DNA of 64,000 bases from Terriglobia bacterium (GTDB lineage: Bacteria > Acidobacteriota > Terriglobia > Acidiferrales > UBA7541). The stretch spans positions 1,116,001 through 1,180,000 of the forward strand of contig JAIQGG010000002.1 of NCBI GenBank assembly GCA_020072785.1, in the 5' to 3' direction. Position numbers and translations under genes: made by a program. Within the stretch, counting starts at the first letter, position 1. Each line of letters starts with the position of its first letter. Positions 35,177-44,683 of this stretch are shown here, in pieces. The notes beneath the pieces are model-generated. The model saw nothing but the letters and a program-made list of their open reading frames with translations, did not search any database and had not been told where the DNA came from.

Positions 35177-35652
35177 GGCCGGGCCTCCGGCGCGGGCGCA
35201 ACGCCTTCCGGAGTTGCAAACAACTCGGGCCCCGGGAGGAGATGGTCCAACTGCAACACCTCGATGACATTGCCGGCGTTGGAAAGCCAGCCCTGCACAT
35301 GCGGCGGATGCTCCCCTTCCGCGGCGGTCATCTCCGTGGTAATCAGTTCGCACTCTCCCGTCACCGGGATGGCCACGGTTTCCACGCCTGCGGCGTAGTG
35401 GCGCAAGGCCAGAAGATAGAGGCGCCGGCTGGTCATGCGCCGGCCGGTGAGCATTTCCGAGACGTCGCAGACCGGCACGATGCGCCCGCGGCGCAGGATC
35501 ACGCCTTCGAGTTGCGGGGTGCGGTGCGGGAAGTGAAAGACGCGGCTCGCCGGCACCAGCTCCCCGATGCGTTCGGCCGGCAGCGCAAACTGCCGGTCGC
35601 CGAGCCGCAGGAGCACGAACGACTGTGCGCCGGTTTCGAGTGTCGCGTTCAT
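35173..35652 (-). CDS. CheW-domain protein (ChpC-position)
   Basis: Protein of 159 residues with a single CheW domain: SFVLLRLGDRQFALPAERIGELVP, LEGVILRRGRIVPVCDVSEML, then AIPVTGECELI. As an adaptor it should couple receptor and kinase or compete for them at the membrane array. The ATG at 35652 overlaps the stop of the other CheW gene (ATGA). Two consecutive CheW genes follow CheB, in the position of chpC in the Pseudomonas Pil-Chp cluster. Confidence 0.85.
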   Translation of the reverse strand: MNATLETGAQSFVLLRLGDRQFALPAERIGELVPASRVFHFPHRTPQLEGVILRRGRIVPVCDVSEMLTGRRMTSRRLYLLALRHYAAGVETVAIPVTGECELITTEMTAAEGEHPPHVQGWLSNAGNVIEVLQLDHLLPGPELFATPEGVAPAPEARP

Positions 35653-36329
35653 GCCGGATCCTGCCCGTCCGCGTCCTCCGCGGGGTATTCCATGGCGGCT
35701 TCTTGCAGAACGCCGCTCTCCGAGGATTCGCTTTCCCCGTCGAGCAGCTCCGCTGCGCCGTCGCCTTCCGCGGCGGCCTCTTCTGCCGCTGCGCTTTCCG
35801 GGACCGCTGCAAGCTCCGCCGCCGCGCTTTCCGCCGCGGCTGGTTCGACGCCGGCGTCCAACTGGGCAATTTCCTGCGCGAGCAGCAGGCCGTCGGGATT
35901 CACCACCGGGATTACGGCGTTTTCCATGGTCACGAAGCCGCGATACCAGTTGCGTTCCTCGTTGCAAAAAGCCTGCGGCACCGCTTGCAGCCGCGTGATC
36001 GCCGCCATGCGATCGATGGCATCCACCAGCAACGCTGCACGGCGATTGCGGAACAGGAAAACCAGCGTCGCCTGCGAAGGCGGCAGTCCGAAAAGCGTCC
36101 CGCCATGCACGAGATACAGCGTGCGCTGCCCGCGGCGCACGTGCGAGCGTACCTTGCGCAATCCGGGCTGCTGAATGTCCGCCGCCGCGCTGGCGACGCT
36201 GTCCGCGCTGCGAATTTCCTGCACCACGCTGGCGGAAATGGCAAACAGCTGGCTGCCGATGCGGAACAGGATCATCTGTTCGGGGCGGATCGCCCGGCCC
36301 TTGGCGGCAGGCTGTGACGCAAAATTCAT
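35649..36329 (-). CDS. CheW-domain protein with acidic Ala/Glu-rich tail
   Basis: Protein of 226 residues. Residues 15-155 form a CheW-like domain (MILFRIGSQLFAISASVVQEIR, TLYLVHGGTLFGL, ENAVIPVVNPDGLL). The last 65 residues are low complexity, rich in Ala, Glu, Ser and Asp, and probably disordered. The tail is unusual for CheW and could be a tether or a mimic binding a basic partner. The ATG overlaps the CheB stop by one base (TGATG). Confidence 0.82.
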   Translation of the reverse strand: MNFASQPAAKGRAIRPEQMILFRIGSQLFAISASVVQEIRSADSVASAAADIQQPGLRKVRSHVRRGQRTLYLVHGGTLFGLPPSQATLVFLFRNRRAALLVDAIDRMAAITRLQAVPQAFCNEERNWYRGFVTMENAVIPVVNPDGLLLAQEIAQLDAGVEPAAAESAAAELAAVPESAAAEEAAAEGDGAAELLDGESESSESGVLQEAAMEYPAEDADGQDPA

Positions 36330-37456
36330 CAGCGCGCTCCGACCGGCATGGGGCGGGTCAGTGCGATGACGCGCTTCTCGATCGCCCCGTAAATTTCGTC
36401 AATCGGCAGAACCTGGTCCACGACGTTTAGCTTGATCGCTTCTGCCGGCATGCCAAAGATCACGGAAGTGGCCTCGTCCTGGGCCAGAACCAGCCCGCGG
36501 GCCGTCCGGATGGCTTTGGCGCCCTGTGCGCCGTCGGCGCCCATTCCGGTCAGCACCGCGCCGATGGTCATGGCCCCGGCGTACGCCGCGATGCTTTCCA
36601 TGGAAACGTCGATGCACGGCAGATAGCCGTTGATGCGCCCGCTGATGTCGTCGAGCTGGACGCGGCCCCTCGGCGTGACGCGCAGGTGCTTCGAGCCGGG
36701 GCAGACGTACAGCGTGCCGGTCTGCAGCGCCTCGTTGTGTTCGGCCTCCTTGACGCGGATGCCGGTGAATTCCGCGAGCTGCACTGCGAACTGGGTCGTA
36801 AAAGCCTGCGGCATGTGCAAAACGAGCACGATCGCGGCAGGGAAGTCGCGCGTAAAGCCGGGCGCCAGGCGCATCACGGTGGCGGGGCCGCCGGTGGACG
36901 CGCCGATGACCACGACCGGAAAGCGCTGATCGGCGGAAGCCGCCAGAACCGGATGCTCGCCCGCCCCGGGTTTTGCGGTGTCCTCCCCGCCGCTGGCTGG
37001 CACCGGAACGCGTTTCGCGCGGGCCACCGTGCGCACCACGCGCACCTTGGCGGCCATGCGCACCTTGCGCAGCAGGTCTTCCTTGACGCTGTGCATGTCC
37101 AGGTCGATGCCGCTCGAGGGCTTGGAGACGAACTCGATCGCGCCGAGTTCGAGCGCGCGCAGCGTTCCGCCAGTGCCTTCCTTCGACTCCGACGTGACGA
37201 TCACGATCGGCCGCGGGTTAGAGGACATGATCTTTTCCGTGGCTTGCAATCCGTTCATGTGCGGCATGTTGATGTCCATGGTGATGACATCAGGCTGCAG
37301 CGACTCCGCCAGAGCGACAGCCTCCCGGCCGTCCTTGCACTGACCGATCACCTGGAAGTTCGGTTCGCTGCAGAAAATGGTCTCCAGCACCTTACGCATG
37401 AAGGTGGAATCGTCCACGATCAGGAGGCGAATCTTTTTGTCCGCTTCTGCGCTCAT
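36329..37456 (-). CDS. cheB: Chemotaxis protein-glutamate methylesterase CheB (ChpB position)
   Basis: Protein of 375 residues from the ATG at 37456. The receiver (8-125) has VDDS and D61 in ITMDINMPHMNG; the methylesterase domain has GASTGGP, VLVLHMPQAF and TGMGADGAQGAKAI, carrying Ser, His and Asp of the catalytic triad. It removes methyl groups from receptor glutamates when phosphorylated. It is 7 nt after the CheA gene and in the order CheA-CheB-CheW seen in Pil-Chp operons. Confidence 0.93.
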   Translation of the reverse strand: MSAEADKKIRLLIVDDSTFMRKVLETIFCSEPNFQVIGQCKDGREAVALAESLQPDVITMDINMPHMNGLQATEKIMSSNPRPIVIVTSESKEGTGGTLRALELGAIEFVSKPSSGIDLDMHSVKEDLLRKVRMAAKVRVVRTVARAKRVPVPASGGEDTAKPGAGEHPVLAASADQRFPVVVIGASTGGPATVMRLAPGFTRDFPAAIVLVLHMPQAFTTQFAVQLAEFTGIRVKEAEHNEALQTGTLYVCPGSKHLRVTPRGRVQLDDISGRINGYLPCIDVSMESIAAYAGAMTIGAVLTGMGADGAQGAKAIRTARGLVLAQDEATSVIFGMPAEAIKLNVVDQVLPIDEIYGAIEKRVIALTRPMPVGAR

Positions 37457-37463
37457 TGTCCGC

Positions 37464-40457
37464 TCACGCCACCGGCACCGTATGTTGCTGCGCTTCGGTG
37501 CCAATCAGCTGCTCGACCGCATGGATCAATTGATCTTCCTGCACGGGCTTGGTCAGAAAGGCCACGGCGCCTTCCTTGATGGCGCGTTCGCGGTGTTTGG
37601 CGCCCGCGCGCGAAGTCACGACCATCACGGGGATGCGCCGCGTGGAAGGACTCTGGCGCAATTGCGCCATCAGCTCGTAGCCGGTCATGCGCGGCATTTC
37701 CAGATCGGTGATGACCAGATGGCATCCTTGCTGGGCGATGAGCTCGGCGGCCTCCAGACCGTCGGAGGCAAGTTTCACGCGATAGCCGGCCTTCTCGAGC
37801 ATGCGTCCGACGAATTTGCGCACGCTGATGGAATCGTCCACGATGACCACCACACGCTCCTGTTGCACCCGGTCGATGGCGTCGGAAGGGATGGAGCCGC
37901 GGGCGATGGCCGCGGAACCCGGCGCGAAGACCCGCGCGGCGCTGGCACTGACCTGCACGGAGCGGCGTTCGCTCGGATCGCTGGCGATCATGCGGTTGAG
38001 GTCGATGAGCAGAATGAGGCTGCCATCCGGAGCGATGGTGGTGCCGGAGAAGAGTTTCACCCGGCGCAGATACTCGCCCAGGTTCTTGATGACGATTTCG
38101 TCCTTGCCCAGAACTTCTTCGATAACCAGCCCGATCTGGCGGTCGCCGGCATTGGCGACGACCATGCGGAAATAGCCGTTCACAGGCTCGAGCGGCGGCA
38201 GACCCAGATAGGAATCGAGGCGCACGACTTCGGTGACCACGTCGCGCACCTTGGTCAGCAGTTTGCCCCCGACATCATCGATCTCGTCCGCGCGCAGGCG
38301 GCGGATCTCTTCGACCACGGCCAGCGGCAGAGCGAAGATGGTTGTGCCGCAACGCACAAAAAGCGCCGGGGAGATGATCAGGGTCAGAGGCACCTTGAGC
38401 GTGAAGCGTGTGCCTTCGCCCTGCTTGCTGTAAATTTCGATTTCGCCATTGAGCGTGGTGAGATTGGCGCGCACCACGTCCAGGCCCACCCCGCGCCCGG
38501 CCAGCTCGGTTTTGGCCGAGGCCGTCGAAAAGCCCGGGTGGAAGAGCATCTCCCGCAGGTCGCGCTCCGTCAGCCGCCCAGCGGTTTCCGGCGAGACCAG
38601 CCCGCGGTCGATCGCGCTTTGCTTCACGCGCTCGTAATTGATCCCGCTTCCGTCATCCCCGACCTCGATGTAGATGTGATTGCCGCGATGATACGCGCGC
38701 AGGAAAACCTTTCCGGTTTCCGGCTTCCCGGCGGCAGCGCGGTCCTCCACGGATTCGATGCCGTGCGCCACGGCGTTGCGCACCAGGTGCACCAGCGGGT
38801 CGGCAATCTGCTGAATAATGTTGTTGTCCAGCTCCGTATCTCCGCCGGTCATCTCCATTTCCACGAGTTTCCGGGCGGATTTTCCGGCGTCCCGCACCAC
38901 GCGGGTGAGCATGGAGAAGAGCGTCTCGATGGGCACCATGCGCGCCGCGGTAATTTCATCCTGCAGGCGGTGCGCCAGTTTGGTGAATTCGTCGATATCT
39001 CCTTCGACGCGGCCAATGAAGCCTTCGAGCTGCGAGAGGACTTCGTTTACGTCGGCGGAAATCTCCGTCATGGAGCGCGACAGGATGTTGACGTCGTCGT
39101 AGCGGTCCATTTCCAGCTCGCTGAAGTCCGAGAGGAACGAGGACTTGTCGCCCGCTGCAAAGCCGGAAATTGGATTCGCGTCCGGCGGGCCGCCGCGGCC
39201 GCTGGGGAAGGACGTGCCCAGGCGAGCGGAGCTGACCCGGTTGAATTCGTATTTTTCCTGGAACTCCGTGACTTTGCCGTGCAGCCGCTCTTTCGAGAAA
39301 CCCAGCGTGTCCACGAGCTTCTGCAGCTCTCCGACGCGGCCCACCATGCGCGTGCGGTTGATCACCAACTCGCCGACGTTGTTCATCAGTCGGTCGAGGC
39401 GCCCCAGCGAAATGCGCACGGACTTTGCCGTGGGCGAGCCCTGCGGGGAGGGGTTTTTCTTCTGCCGCGGCGCCGGCTTCCCAAGCGGCTCGGCGGACGC
39501 GGTTTCCACCGCCTGCGCGGGGCTTGCGGCGTCCGGCGCGGCCTCCTCTTCTTCGGCCTCTTCGGGAGCAAATTCGGCAACGCGCGCGAGCAGGGCGTCC
39601 ACGCCGGCGCGCATGTCGGCTTCGCCTGCCCACTGCTGGTGCAGGGTCTTGTTCAGGACGTCCACGGATTCCAGGCAAACGTCCACGACGCTGGGAGAAG
39701 CTTCCAGCAGGCCGTCGCGCAGGCGCCCGACCAGATCCTCGATGCGGTGCGCGATGGCGCCCAGGCGGCGCAGGCCGACCTGCGCCGCGGAACCCTTCAC
39801 CGTGTGAATGGCGCGGAACAGGCGGTTGATCTCTTCCGGATTGCGCGAGCCTTCGAGCGCCAGCAGGCAATCGCTGATGATCTGCAGATGCTCTTCCGCT
39901 TCCGGCTGGAAGAATTCGAGAATTTCAGGGGGGATTTCGTCATCGGCCGGCAAACGGTCGAAATAGGAGCCCGTCGCGGCGCGCTCTTCCATTTCGCAGG
40001 CCTGCGCGAGGGAGGGAACCGGCTCGTGTTGCGCCTCGGCCTGCAAGTTGAGCGGCGGCGGCTCGCTGGGAAAAGCAAAGCGATAGCGCTCTTTGAACGC
40101 GGCGATATCCTCGGAGACCTCGTTGCCCGTGTCGCTGATCTCCAGCAGGTTGCTTTCCAGCAGGGAGATGGCATCGGAGAGGAATTCGGTCAGCGGCCCG
40201 TAGAGATCCGAGCCCAGCGGGGCGTTGAGCGCGTACTGGAAAATGTGCGCCAGCTTCCCGGCGACTTCCGAGAAGCGCGGAAAGCCGTAGCTGGCCGACG
40301 TGCCGGCGAGCGTGTGCGCAGCGATGTACAGGCGCTCGATGTCCTCGCGCTGCACGCCGGTCTCTCCGAGAATGCTCGAGTACTCCCGCAGATACTGGAG
40401 GTGCTCCGAGGCTTCCTGGAGAAAGAGATCCACGGCTTCGCGTTCGGGAGTGCTCAC
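37464..40457 (-). CDS. cheA: CheA-type hybrid histidine kinase with two Hpt and a REC domain (ChpA/PilL-like)
   Basis: Protein of 997 residues from the GTG at 40457, overlapping the CheR stop (GTGA). There are two Hpt domains with H48 (AAHTLAGTSASYGF) and H218 (AIHTVKGSAAQVGL). A linker and dimerisation region follow (GELVINRTRMVG), then the kinase domain (HLVRNAVAHGIE, GDDGSGI, GRGVGLDVV), a CheW-like domain (VPLTLIISPALFVRC) and a C-terminal receiver (about 872-990, IVDDS, VITDLEMPRMTG). This layout is that of ChpA/PilL in type IV pilus twitching systems, with fewer Hpt domains than Pseudomonas ChpA. Confidence 0.94.
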   Translation of the reverse strand: MSTPEREAVDLFLQEASEHLQYLREYSSILGETGVQREDIERLYIAAHTLAGTSASYGFPRFSEVAGKLAHIFQYALNAPLGSDLYGPLTEFLSDAISLLESNLLEISDTGNEVSEDIAAFKERYRFAFPSEPPPLNLQAEAQHEPVPSLAQACEMEERAATGSYFDRLPADDEIPPEILEFFQPEAEEHLQIISDCLLALEGSRNPEEINRLFRAIHTVKGSAAQVGLRRLGAIAHRIEDLVGRLRDGLLEASPSVVDVCLESVDVLNKTLHQQWAGEADMRAGVDALLARVAEFAPEEAEEEEAAPDAASPAQAVETASAEPLGKPAPRQKKNPSPQGSPTAKSVRISLGRLDRLMNNVGELVINRTRMVGRVGELQKLVDTLGFSKERLHGKVTEFQEKYEFNRVSSARLGTSFPSGRGGPPDANPISGFAAGDKSSFLSDFSELEMDRYDDVNILSRSMTEISADVNEVLSQLEGFIGRVEGDIDEFTKLAHRLQDEITAARMVPIETLFSMLTRVVRDAGKSARKLVEMEMTGGDTELDNNIIQQIADPLVHLVRNAVAHGIESVEDRAAAGKPETGKVFLRAYHRGNHIYIEVGDDGSGINYERVKQSAIDRGLVSPETAGRLTERDLREMLFHPGFSTASAKTELAGRGVGLDVVRANLTTLNGEIEIYSKQGEGTRFTLKVPLTLIISPALFVRCGTTIFALPLAVVEEIRRLRADEIDDVGGKLLTKVRDVVTEVVRLDSYLGLPPLEPVNGYFRMVVANAGDRQIGLVIEEVLGKDEIVIKNLGEYLRRVKLFSGTTIAPDGSLILLIDLNRMIASDPSERRSVQVSASAARVFAPGSAAIARGSIPSDAIDRVQQERVVVIVDDSISVRKFVGRMLEKAGYRVKLASDGLEAAELIAQQGCHLVITDLEMPRMTGYELMAQLRQSPSTRRIPVMVVTSRAGAKHRERAIKEGAVAFLTKPVQEDQLIHAVEQLIGTEAQQHTVPVA

Positions 40458-41338
40458 GCGTGGCCCTCCGTCACAAGCTCCGGCTGCGGCAGGTCGCCCG
40501 CCGCCGGCTTGCGGTACAGGATGCATTCGTTCAGCACGATGGCCTGAAACTTGACGGGAATCTTGGACAACGATTCCGAGTGGCCGAGGAGCAGGTATCC
40601 GCCGGGCTCCAGCGTGTCGTAGAAGCGCTGGATCAGGGCGCGGCGGCGCTCTTCGGTGAAATAGATCATGACGTTCATGCAGAAGATCATGTCCATGCGG
40701 CCCATATAGACGGCCGAGGCCAGATTCATCTGCGCGAAGGTGACCAGCTTGCGGATGCGGGGCTTTACCTGGTAGCCCGCGCCGGTCTTGGTGAAGTGTG
40801 CCGCGAGCTGGTCCGCAGTGACGCTGGCAATTCTCTGCCCGCTGTACACGCCGGTCTCGGCGATCTTCAGCGCCTGGCGCCCCACATCCGTGGCCATGAT
40901 CTCGACGTTCCAGGCCTCCGCGGAATTGAGGGTCTCGGCGATGGTGATGGCGATGGAGTAGGGCTCTTCACCGGTGGAACACCCCGCGCTCCACACCCGC
41001 AAAGTCCGCGGACTGTTCCAGAATTTCTTGACGTGCAGCTCCGGCAGGACGCGCTTGCGCAGCGCGTCATACACCGCGGGGTAGCGGAAGTAGGAGGTTT
41101 CCTGCGTGAGCAGCCGCTCCAGCAGCCCTTCGTATTCGACGTTGGAGCGCCGCGCGGCCCGCAGCAGGTCCGAACCGCGGGCAAAGCCCTTCTGCTGCAT
41201 CTGTTCGAGCACCCGGGTGGAGACGAAGCGCAGGCGCGATTTGTCGAAATGGATTCCCGTGCGTTCCTCGATCAGCAAGCGGATCTCGGAGAGCTCGTGG
41301 TCCGTCAATTCCGGCTTCGGATTGTGGCGTTCGGTCAT
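40454..41338 (-). CDS. cheR: Chemotaxis protein methyltransferase CheR (PilK position)
   Basis: Protein of 294 residues. The N-terminal helical domain has LIEERTGIHFDKSRLRF. The SAM domain has LRVWSAGCSTGEEPYSIAI, EIMATDV, FCMNVMIYF and GGYLLLGHSESL. It methylates receptor glutamates. ATG at 41338 is preferred to a GTG at 41347. It lies between the MCP and CheA genes, the place of pilK in Pil-Chp clusters. Confidence 0.94.
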   Translation of the reverse strand: MTERHNPKPELTDHELSEIRLLIEERTGIHFDKSRLRFVSTRVLEQMQQKGFARGSDLLRAARRSNVEYEGLLERLLTQETSYFRYPAVYDALRKRVLPELHVKKFWNSPRTLRVWSAGCSTGEEPYSIAITIAETLNSAEAWNVEIMATDVGRQALKIAETGVYSGQRIASVTADQLAAHFTKTGAGYQVKPRIRKLVTFAQMNLASAVYMGRMDMIFCMNVMIYFTEERRRALIQRFYDTLEPGGYLLLGHSESLSKIPVKFQAIVLNECILYRKPAAGDLPQPELVTEGHA

Positions 41339-41389
41339 CGTCGGCACGTTTCCGCGCTGGCTTTCTCACCAGGGCAGGAAGTCGTTGTC

Positions 41390-42829
41390 TTACCGAAGCG
41401 CGCCCGCCGGGACCGCCGGCTCGGGCGCCTCCCCGGCGGCGGGTTTGCCCGGTGCGCGAAACTGCGCCAGCGCTTCATTGAGCTGGTCGTTGAGTTTCAC
41501 CAGCTGGCTGACCGTGCTGACCGTCTGCCGGACGCCCTGCGAAGTCTGGCGCGTAATTCCGGAGATGATCTGCATGGCGTGGGCCACGCCTTCCGTGCCG
41601 CGCACCTGCTGTTTGGAAGCCAGGGAAATTTCCTGGACGAGTTCCGCCGACTGGCGGACCACGCTGGAAATCGCGTCCAGAGCGCGTCCCGCCTGATCGG
41701 CGAGTTGCGCCCCGCCCTCCACTTCCTTGGTGCCTTCTTCCATGACCACCACGGCTTCGTTCGTCTCGGCCTGAATGGCCTTGATGAGCGCGGCGATGTC
41801 CTTGGTGGCGCTGCGCGAGTGCTCGGCCAGCTTGCGGACTTCGTCGGCGACCACCGCGAATCCGCGGCCCGCTTCCCCGGCGCGCGCTGCTTCGATGGCC
41901 GCGTTGAGGGCCAGCAGGTTGGTCTGCTCGGTGATGTCGTTAATCACGTTGATGATTTCCGAAATCTCCAGAGAACGGTCACCGAGAGACTTGATCTTCT
42001 TGGCGGTGGCCTGCACGGAGGCGCGGATGCGCTGCATGCCTTCGAGGGTGTCGCGCACGGCCCGGTTGCCCTGTTCGGCGGCGTCCAGGGCGCGGCGCGC
42101 GGCTTCGGCGCTGGCTTCGGCGTTGTTGGACACCTGCTTCATGGAGACCGTCAGCTCTTCCACGGCCGAGGAGGTGTTGGTGATTTCCTGGTCCTGCTGG
42201 GTCGCTCCGGCCTGCATCTCATCGGCAGCCGTGAGAATGTTGTGGGCGCTGCCGCTGACTTCCATGGCGGCCTTGCGCACGCGCTCGAGCACCTTGGAGA
42301 AGTTGTCGAGCATGTAGTTGATGGAGTCCACCACGTTGCCGAGGGCGTCGTTGGTGACCTTGCCGCGCAGCGTCAGGTCGCCGCGCGCCACCTGGTTGAT
42401 GACCGCGAGCAGGTCGGTGATGCTGCGTTGCAGCAGCTCACTGGCTTCCTGATTGGAGGTGGCTTTGGATACGCGCAGGACGGCGCGGTTGAGATTCTCC
42501 GCGATATAGCCGAGGTCGTCATTCCCGGAGACTTCCACGCGCGCGCGCGGATCGCCGACAGCCAGGCGCTCGGAAAATTCCGCGAGATCCTGCACTGGGG
42601 TGACAATCCGCTTGCCCAGCGTCATAGCCAGCGCCAGTGTCGTGCCCAGGGCCAGCAGCACGGCGATCAGCACCATTCCGCCCGCGCCACCGGACATGGC
42701 GGCGAACTCGAAGATAGCCGCCCCGCCGGCCGTGCGGCCCGCGTGATAGGCCAGCAGCAGGACGCCGAACAGCGCCACTCCGGTCCACAGGATCAGCATC
42801 CAGATTGTGGAACTCAAACGACCTTTCAT
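41390..42829 (-). CDS. Methyl-accepting chemotaxis protein with minimal periplasmic part (PilJ-like)
   Basis: Protein of 479 residues from the ATG at 42829, preceded by a perfect GGAGGAAGTT site. Two close membrane helices (about 10-30 and 46-70) leave only about 15-20 residues outside, so there is no periplasmic ligand domain. Two HAMP-like segments follow (about 72-125 and 160-215), then the cytoplasmic signalling domain with the conserved tip [19 protein letters not shown]. It probably senses an intramembrane or protein-partner signal, for example pilus status. It occupies the pilJ position. Confidence 0.9.
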   Translation of the reverse strand: MKGRLSSTIWMLILWTGVALFGVLLLAYHAGRTAGGAAIFEFAAMSGGAGGMVLIAVLLALGTTLALAMTLGKRIVTPVQDLAEFSERLAVGDPRARVEVSGNDDLGYIAENLNRAVLRVSKATSNQEASELLQRSITDLLAVINQVARGDLTLRGKVTNDALGNVVDSINYMLDNFSKVLERVRKAAMEVSGSAHNILTAADEMQAGATQQDQEITNTSSAVEELTVSMKQVSNNAEASAEAARRALDAAEQGNRAVRDTLEGMQRIRASVQATAKKIKSLGDRSLEISEIINVINDITEQTNLLALNAAIEAARAGEAGRGFAVVADEVRKLAEHSRSATKDIAALIKAIQAETNEAVVVMEEGTKEVEGGAQLADQAGRALDAISSVVRQSAELVQEISLASKQQVRGTEGVAHAMQIISGITRQTSQGVRQTVSTVSQLVKLNDQLNEALAQFRAPGKPAAGEAPEPAVPAGALR

Positions 42830-42897
42830 AACTTCCTCCCGTTTCCCTGTGGACGCCCGGCCCCCCGGGCCGGCATCCATGACCGATGCAAATTCGT

Positions 42898-43455
42898 TCA
42901 GATTGCAGGCCCCGGAAAAACTTCCAGCAGGCGCCGCAAATCGATCATCAGCGCCAGGCGGTCGTCGTGCCGGAGCATGCCGATACAGTGCGGCACGTTT
43001 TCCGGCGCGTGCTCCAGCATGTCCTCGGAAGCCGCGGAATAGGTGCCCACGACTTCGTCGGCGGCAATCCCGATACGCACATCCTCGTGATGCGCGTCGC
43101 CGCGCAGCGAGGCCACGACCACGTGTTTCGGCAGAAGACCCGAACGGCGGCCTTCGGTCATGGCGATATCAATCAGCGGCACAATCGCGCCGCGCAGATT
43201 GAAAATACCCATCAGGTACGCCGGCCCCAGCGGCAGCCGAGTCACCAGCGGAAATTCCACGACCTCTTCCACGTCCAGCACGGGCAGGCAGAAACGCTCG
43301 CGTCCGCTGCGAAACACGCAGTGCTGCTGCTCCGGCGGGCTGTGCTCGATCGGCCCGGCGGCTTCCAGCAGGTCGCCGGTGTCCACGTCGCCCGATACCG
43401 GTGTGAGCTGGTAGCCGTCTTCCATCGTTTCGAATTGGTTTGTCAGGTCGCTCAT
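42898..43455 (-). CDS. cheW: CheW-domain adaptor (PilI position)
   Basis: Protein of 185 residues: a 45-residue N-terminal leader, then a CheW domain with [40 protein letters not shown] and [14 protein letters not shown]. It should link the neighbouring MCP and CheA. The start overlaps the stop of the upstream receiver gene (ATGA). A GC hairpin without a T-run (42855-42870) lies between it and the MCP gene. Confidence 0.9.
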   Translation of the reverse strand: MSDLTNQFETMEDGYQLTPVSGDVDTGDLLEAAGPIEHSPPEQQHCVFRSGRERFCLPVLDVEEVVEFPLVTRLPLGPAYLMGIFNLRGAIVPLIDIAMTEGRRSGLLPKHVVVASLRGDAHHEDVRIGIAADEVVGTYSAASEDMLEHAPENVPHCIGMLRHDDRLALMIDLRRLLEVFPGPAI

Positions 43456-43820
43456 GCAAACCGCCGAACCGCGCGCAACAACTCTTCCCGCGTAAAAGGC
43501 TTGGTGATGTAATCGTCCGCGCCTTGCTGCTGGCCCCAGAACTTGTCGCTGGCCGTGCCCTTGGAGGTCACCAGAATCACCGGGATGCCGCGGAACTCTG
43601 CGTTGTTCTTCAGTTCGCGGCAGAGTTGAAAGCCGTTGCGGTCCGGCATGACCACGTCCAGCAGGATGACGCAGGGACGCTCGCTGGTGATGGTCTCCTC
43701 GACCTTGTGCGGGTCGCTCAGACCGACGGGGCGGTAACCTTCATGCACGAGCAGATCCTGCATGAGTCGCACCTGCGACGGCGAGTCGTCCACGATCAGA
43801 ATTTTCTTGTCCACGCGCAC
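43452..43820 (-). CDS. Single-domain response regulator (PilG/PilH position)
   Basis: CheY-like receiver of 122 residues: LIVDDSPS acidic pocket, D55 in VILLDVVMPDRNG, the switch Thr/Ser in VILVTSKG and the lysine in ITKPFTREELL. GTG at 43820 is the longest start; a GTG at 43814 has the better distance (9 nt) to AGGAG, giving 120 residues. It lies directly before the CheW/MCP/CheR/CheA genes, like pilG-pilH. Confidence 0.9.
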   Translation of the reverse strand: MRVDKKILIVDDSPSQVRLMQDLLVHEGYRPVGLSDPHKVEETITSERPCVILLDVVMPDRNGFQLCRELKNNAEFRGIPVILVTSKGTASDKFWGQQQGADDYITKPFTREELLRAVRRFA

Positions 43821-43851
43821 AAACTCCTGAGAGTAATCCGCACCTTAGAGA

Positions 43852-43867
43852 AGCACGTCGGCGACCA
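43852..43867 (-). promoter_or_regulatory. Possible sigma-54 type element upstream of the receiver gene
   Basis: Minus-strand TGGTCGCCGACGTGCT has GG and GC separated by 10 nt. It lies 32 nt upstream of the 43820 start. No CGTCTCA site lies nearby, and GG-N10-GC is not rare in GC-rich DNA, so this is weaker than the other two sigma-54 candidates. Confidence 0.25.
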
Positions 43868-43946
43868 GCCAGGGCACTCTTTCGACCATCCGTGCTCTCT
43901 TGTGGAAGTAGTGTACATTCAAAGAGATACGGGAAAGCGCTGGCCC

Positions 43947-44630
43947 TCAACCCCGCCTCGAGCTCCCCGCTGGGCTCACTTCCGTCTCACCTTGAGATAC
44001 TTTCTCAGCCTCCCGAATCTCGCTTGCCAGCGATGAGAATCGCTGCATGATCTCGTTGATGCGCAAGGCCATGCTGTGCATGGTCTTGATCTGGTCGAGG
44101 GATTGCGTGGAAAGCTGCCCGGGCTCGAGCAGCAGCAATTCCGCATTGCCCAGCACGCTGGTTAGGGCATTGTTGAGGCTGTGGCGCATCTCCAGCATGT
44201 AGCGGCCCAGAGTGGCGTGATAGGCGTTCTCGGAAGCCTCGCGCTGCGACTGCCGCGCTCTGCGCAGTGCTTCCGTGCGCCGCAGGGATTCCCCGGCGAC
44301 GAGCAGCAGCGTCTGCGCCCAGTCTTCGCGCAGGGGAATGTGTACCAGGCGCGGATAGCGCGCGCGGAGTTCGGCGAGTTCCCGCGGGTCGCCCCGCACG
44401 CAGAGAATCACCGCCGCGACGGAGTCCAGAGTGTGCAGGATGCCCGTGAGGTTTGCGTCGCGCAGCGGCCCGATCACCACCAGGTCCCAGGAGGGCCGTT
44501 GCTGGCGCTTCCACAGTTCGCTACTTAGAATGGTCAGGGCTGGCACCTGCCGCTCGCCCTGCCAGCACGCTGTCAGGAGCCGCGCGAAATCATTTTCATC
44601 GGTAAGAATGACGACGTTTGTGTCTCGCAA
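43947..44630 (-). CDS. HisKA-like dimerisation/phosphotransfer protein without kinase domain
   Basis: Protein of 227 residues, start TTG at 44630. The N-terminal 115 residues look like a degenerate receiver (VVILTDENDFARLL, WDLVVIGPL) without phospho-acceptor. The C-terminal part (about 130-205) is a HisKA-type helical hairpin, with H150 in YMLEMRHSLNNALTSVLGNAELLLL. There is no HATPase domain and the gene stops soon after. It may act as a phosphotransfer or dimerising scaffold between the kinase and the regulators of this operon. I know no named family for this layout. Confidence 0.72.
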   Translation of the reverse strand: MRDTNVVILTDENDFARLLTACWQGERQVPALTILSSELWKRQQRPSWDLVVIGPLRDANLTGILHTLDSVAAVILCVRGDPRELAELRARYPRLVHIPLREDWAQTLLLVAGESLRRTEALRRARQSQREASENAYHATLGRYMLEMRHSLNNALTSVLGNAELLLLEPGQLSTQSLDQIKTMHSMALRINEIMQRFSSLASEIREAEKVSQGETEVSPAGSSRRG

Positions 44631-44683
44631 CGAAGAACCCGCTCCCCATCGAGTGTCCGGCGCAATGCCGGGAGTGCCGGCGG

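Noticed and set aside
37377-40547. A 1056-residue open frame on plus opposite the CheA gene
   Set aside because: It is a shadow of the high-GC3 cheA on minus. Its composition is typical of antisense frames (Ala, Arg, His, Gln rich), and it has no domain or ribosome site.
42855-42870. GC hairpin (GCCCGG/CCGGGC) between CheW and MCP as a terminator
   Set aside because: There is no T-run after it on minus, and the operon order continues with a strong ribosome site for the MCP gene.
40460-43042. An 860-residue plus frame opposite CheR, MCP and CheW
   Set aside because: Shadow of three well-supported minus genes with no recognisable domain.
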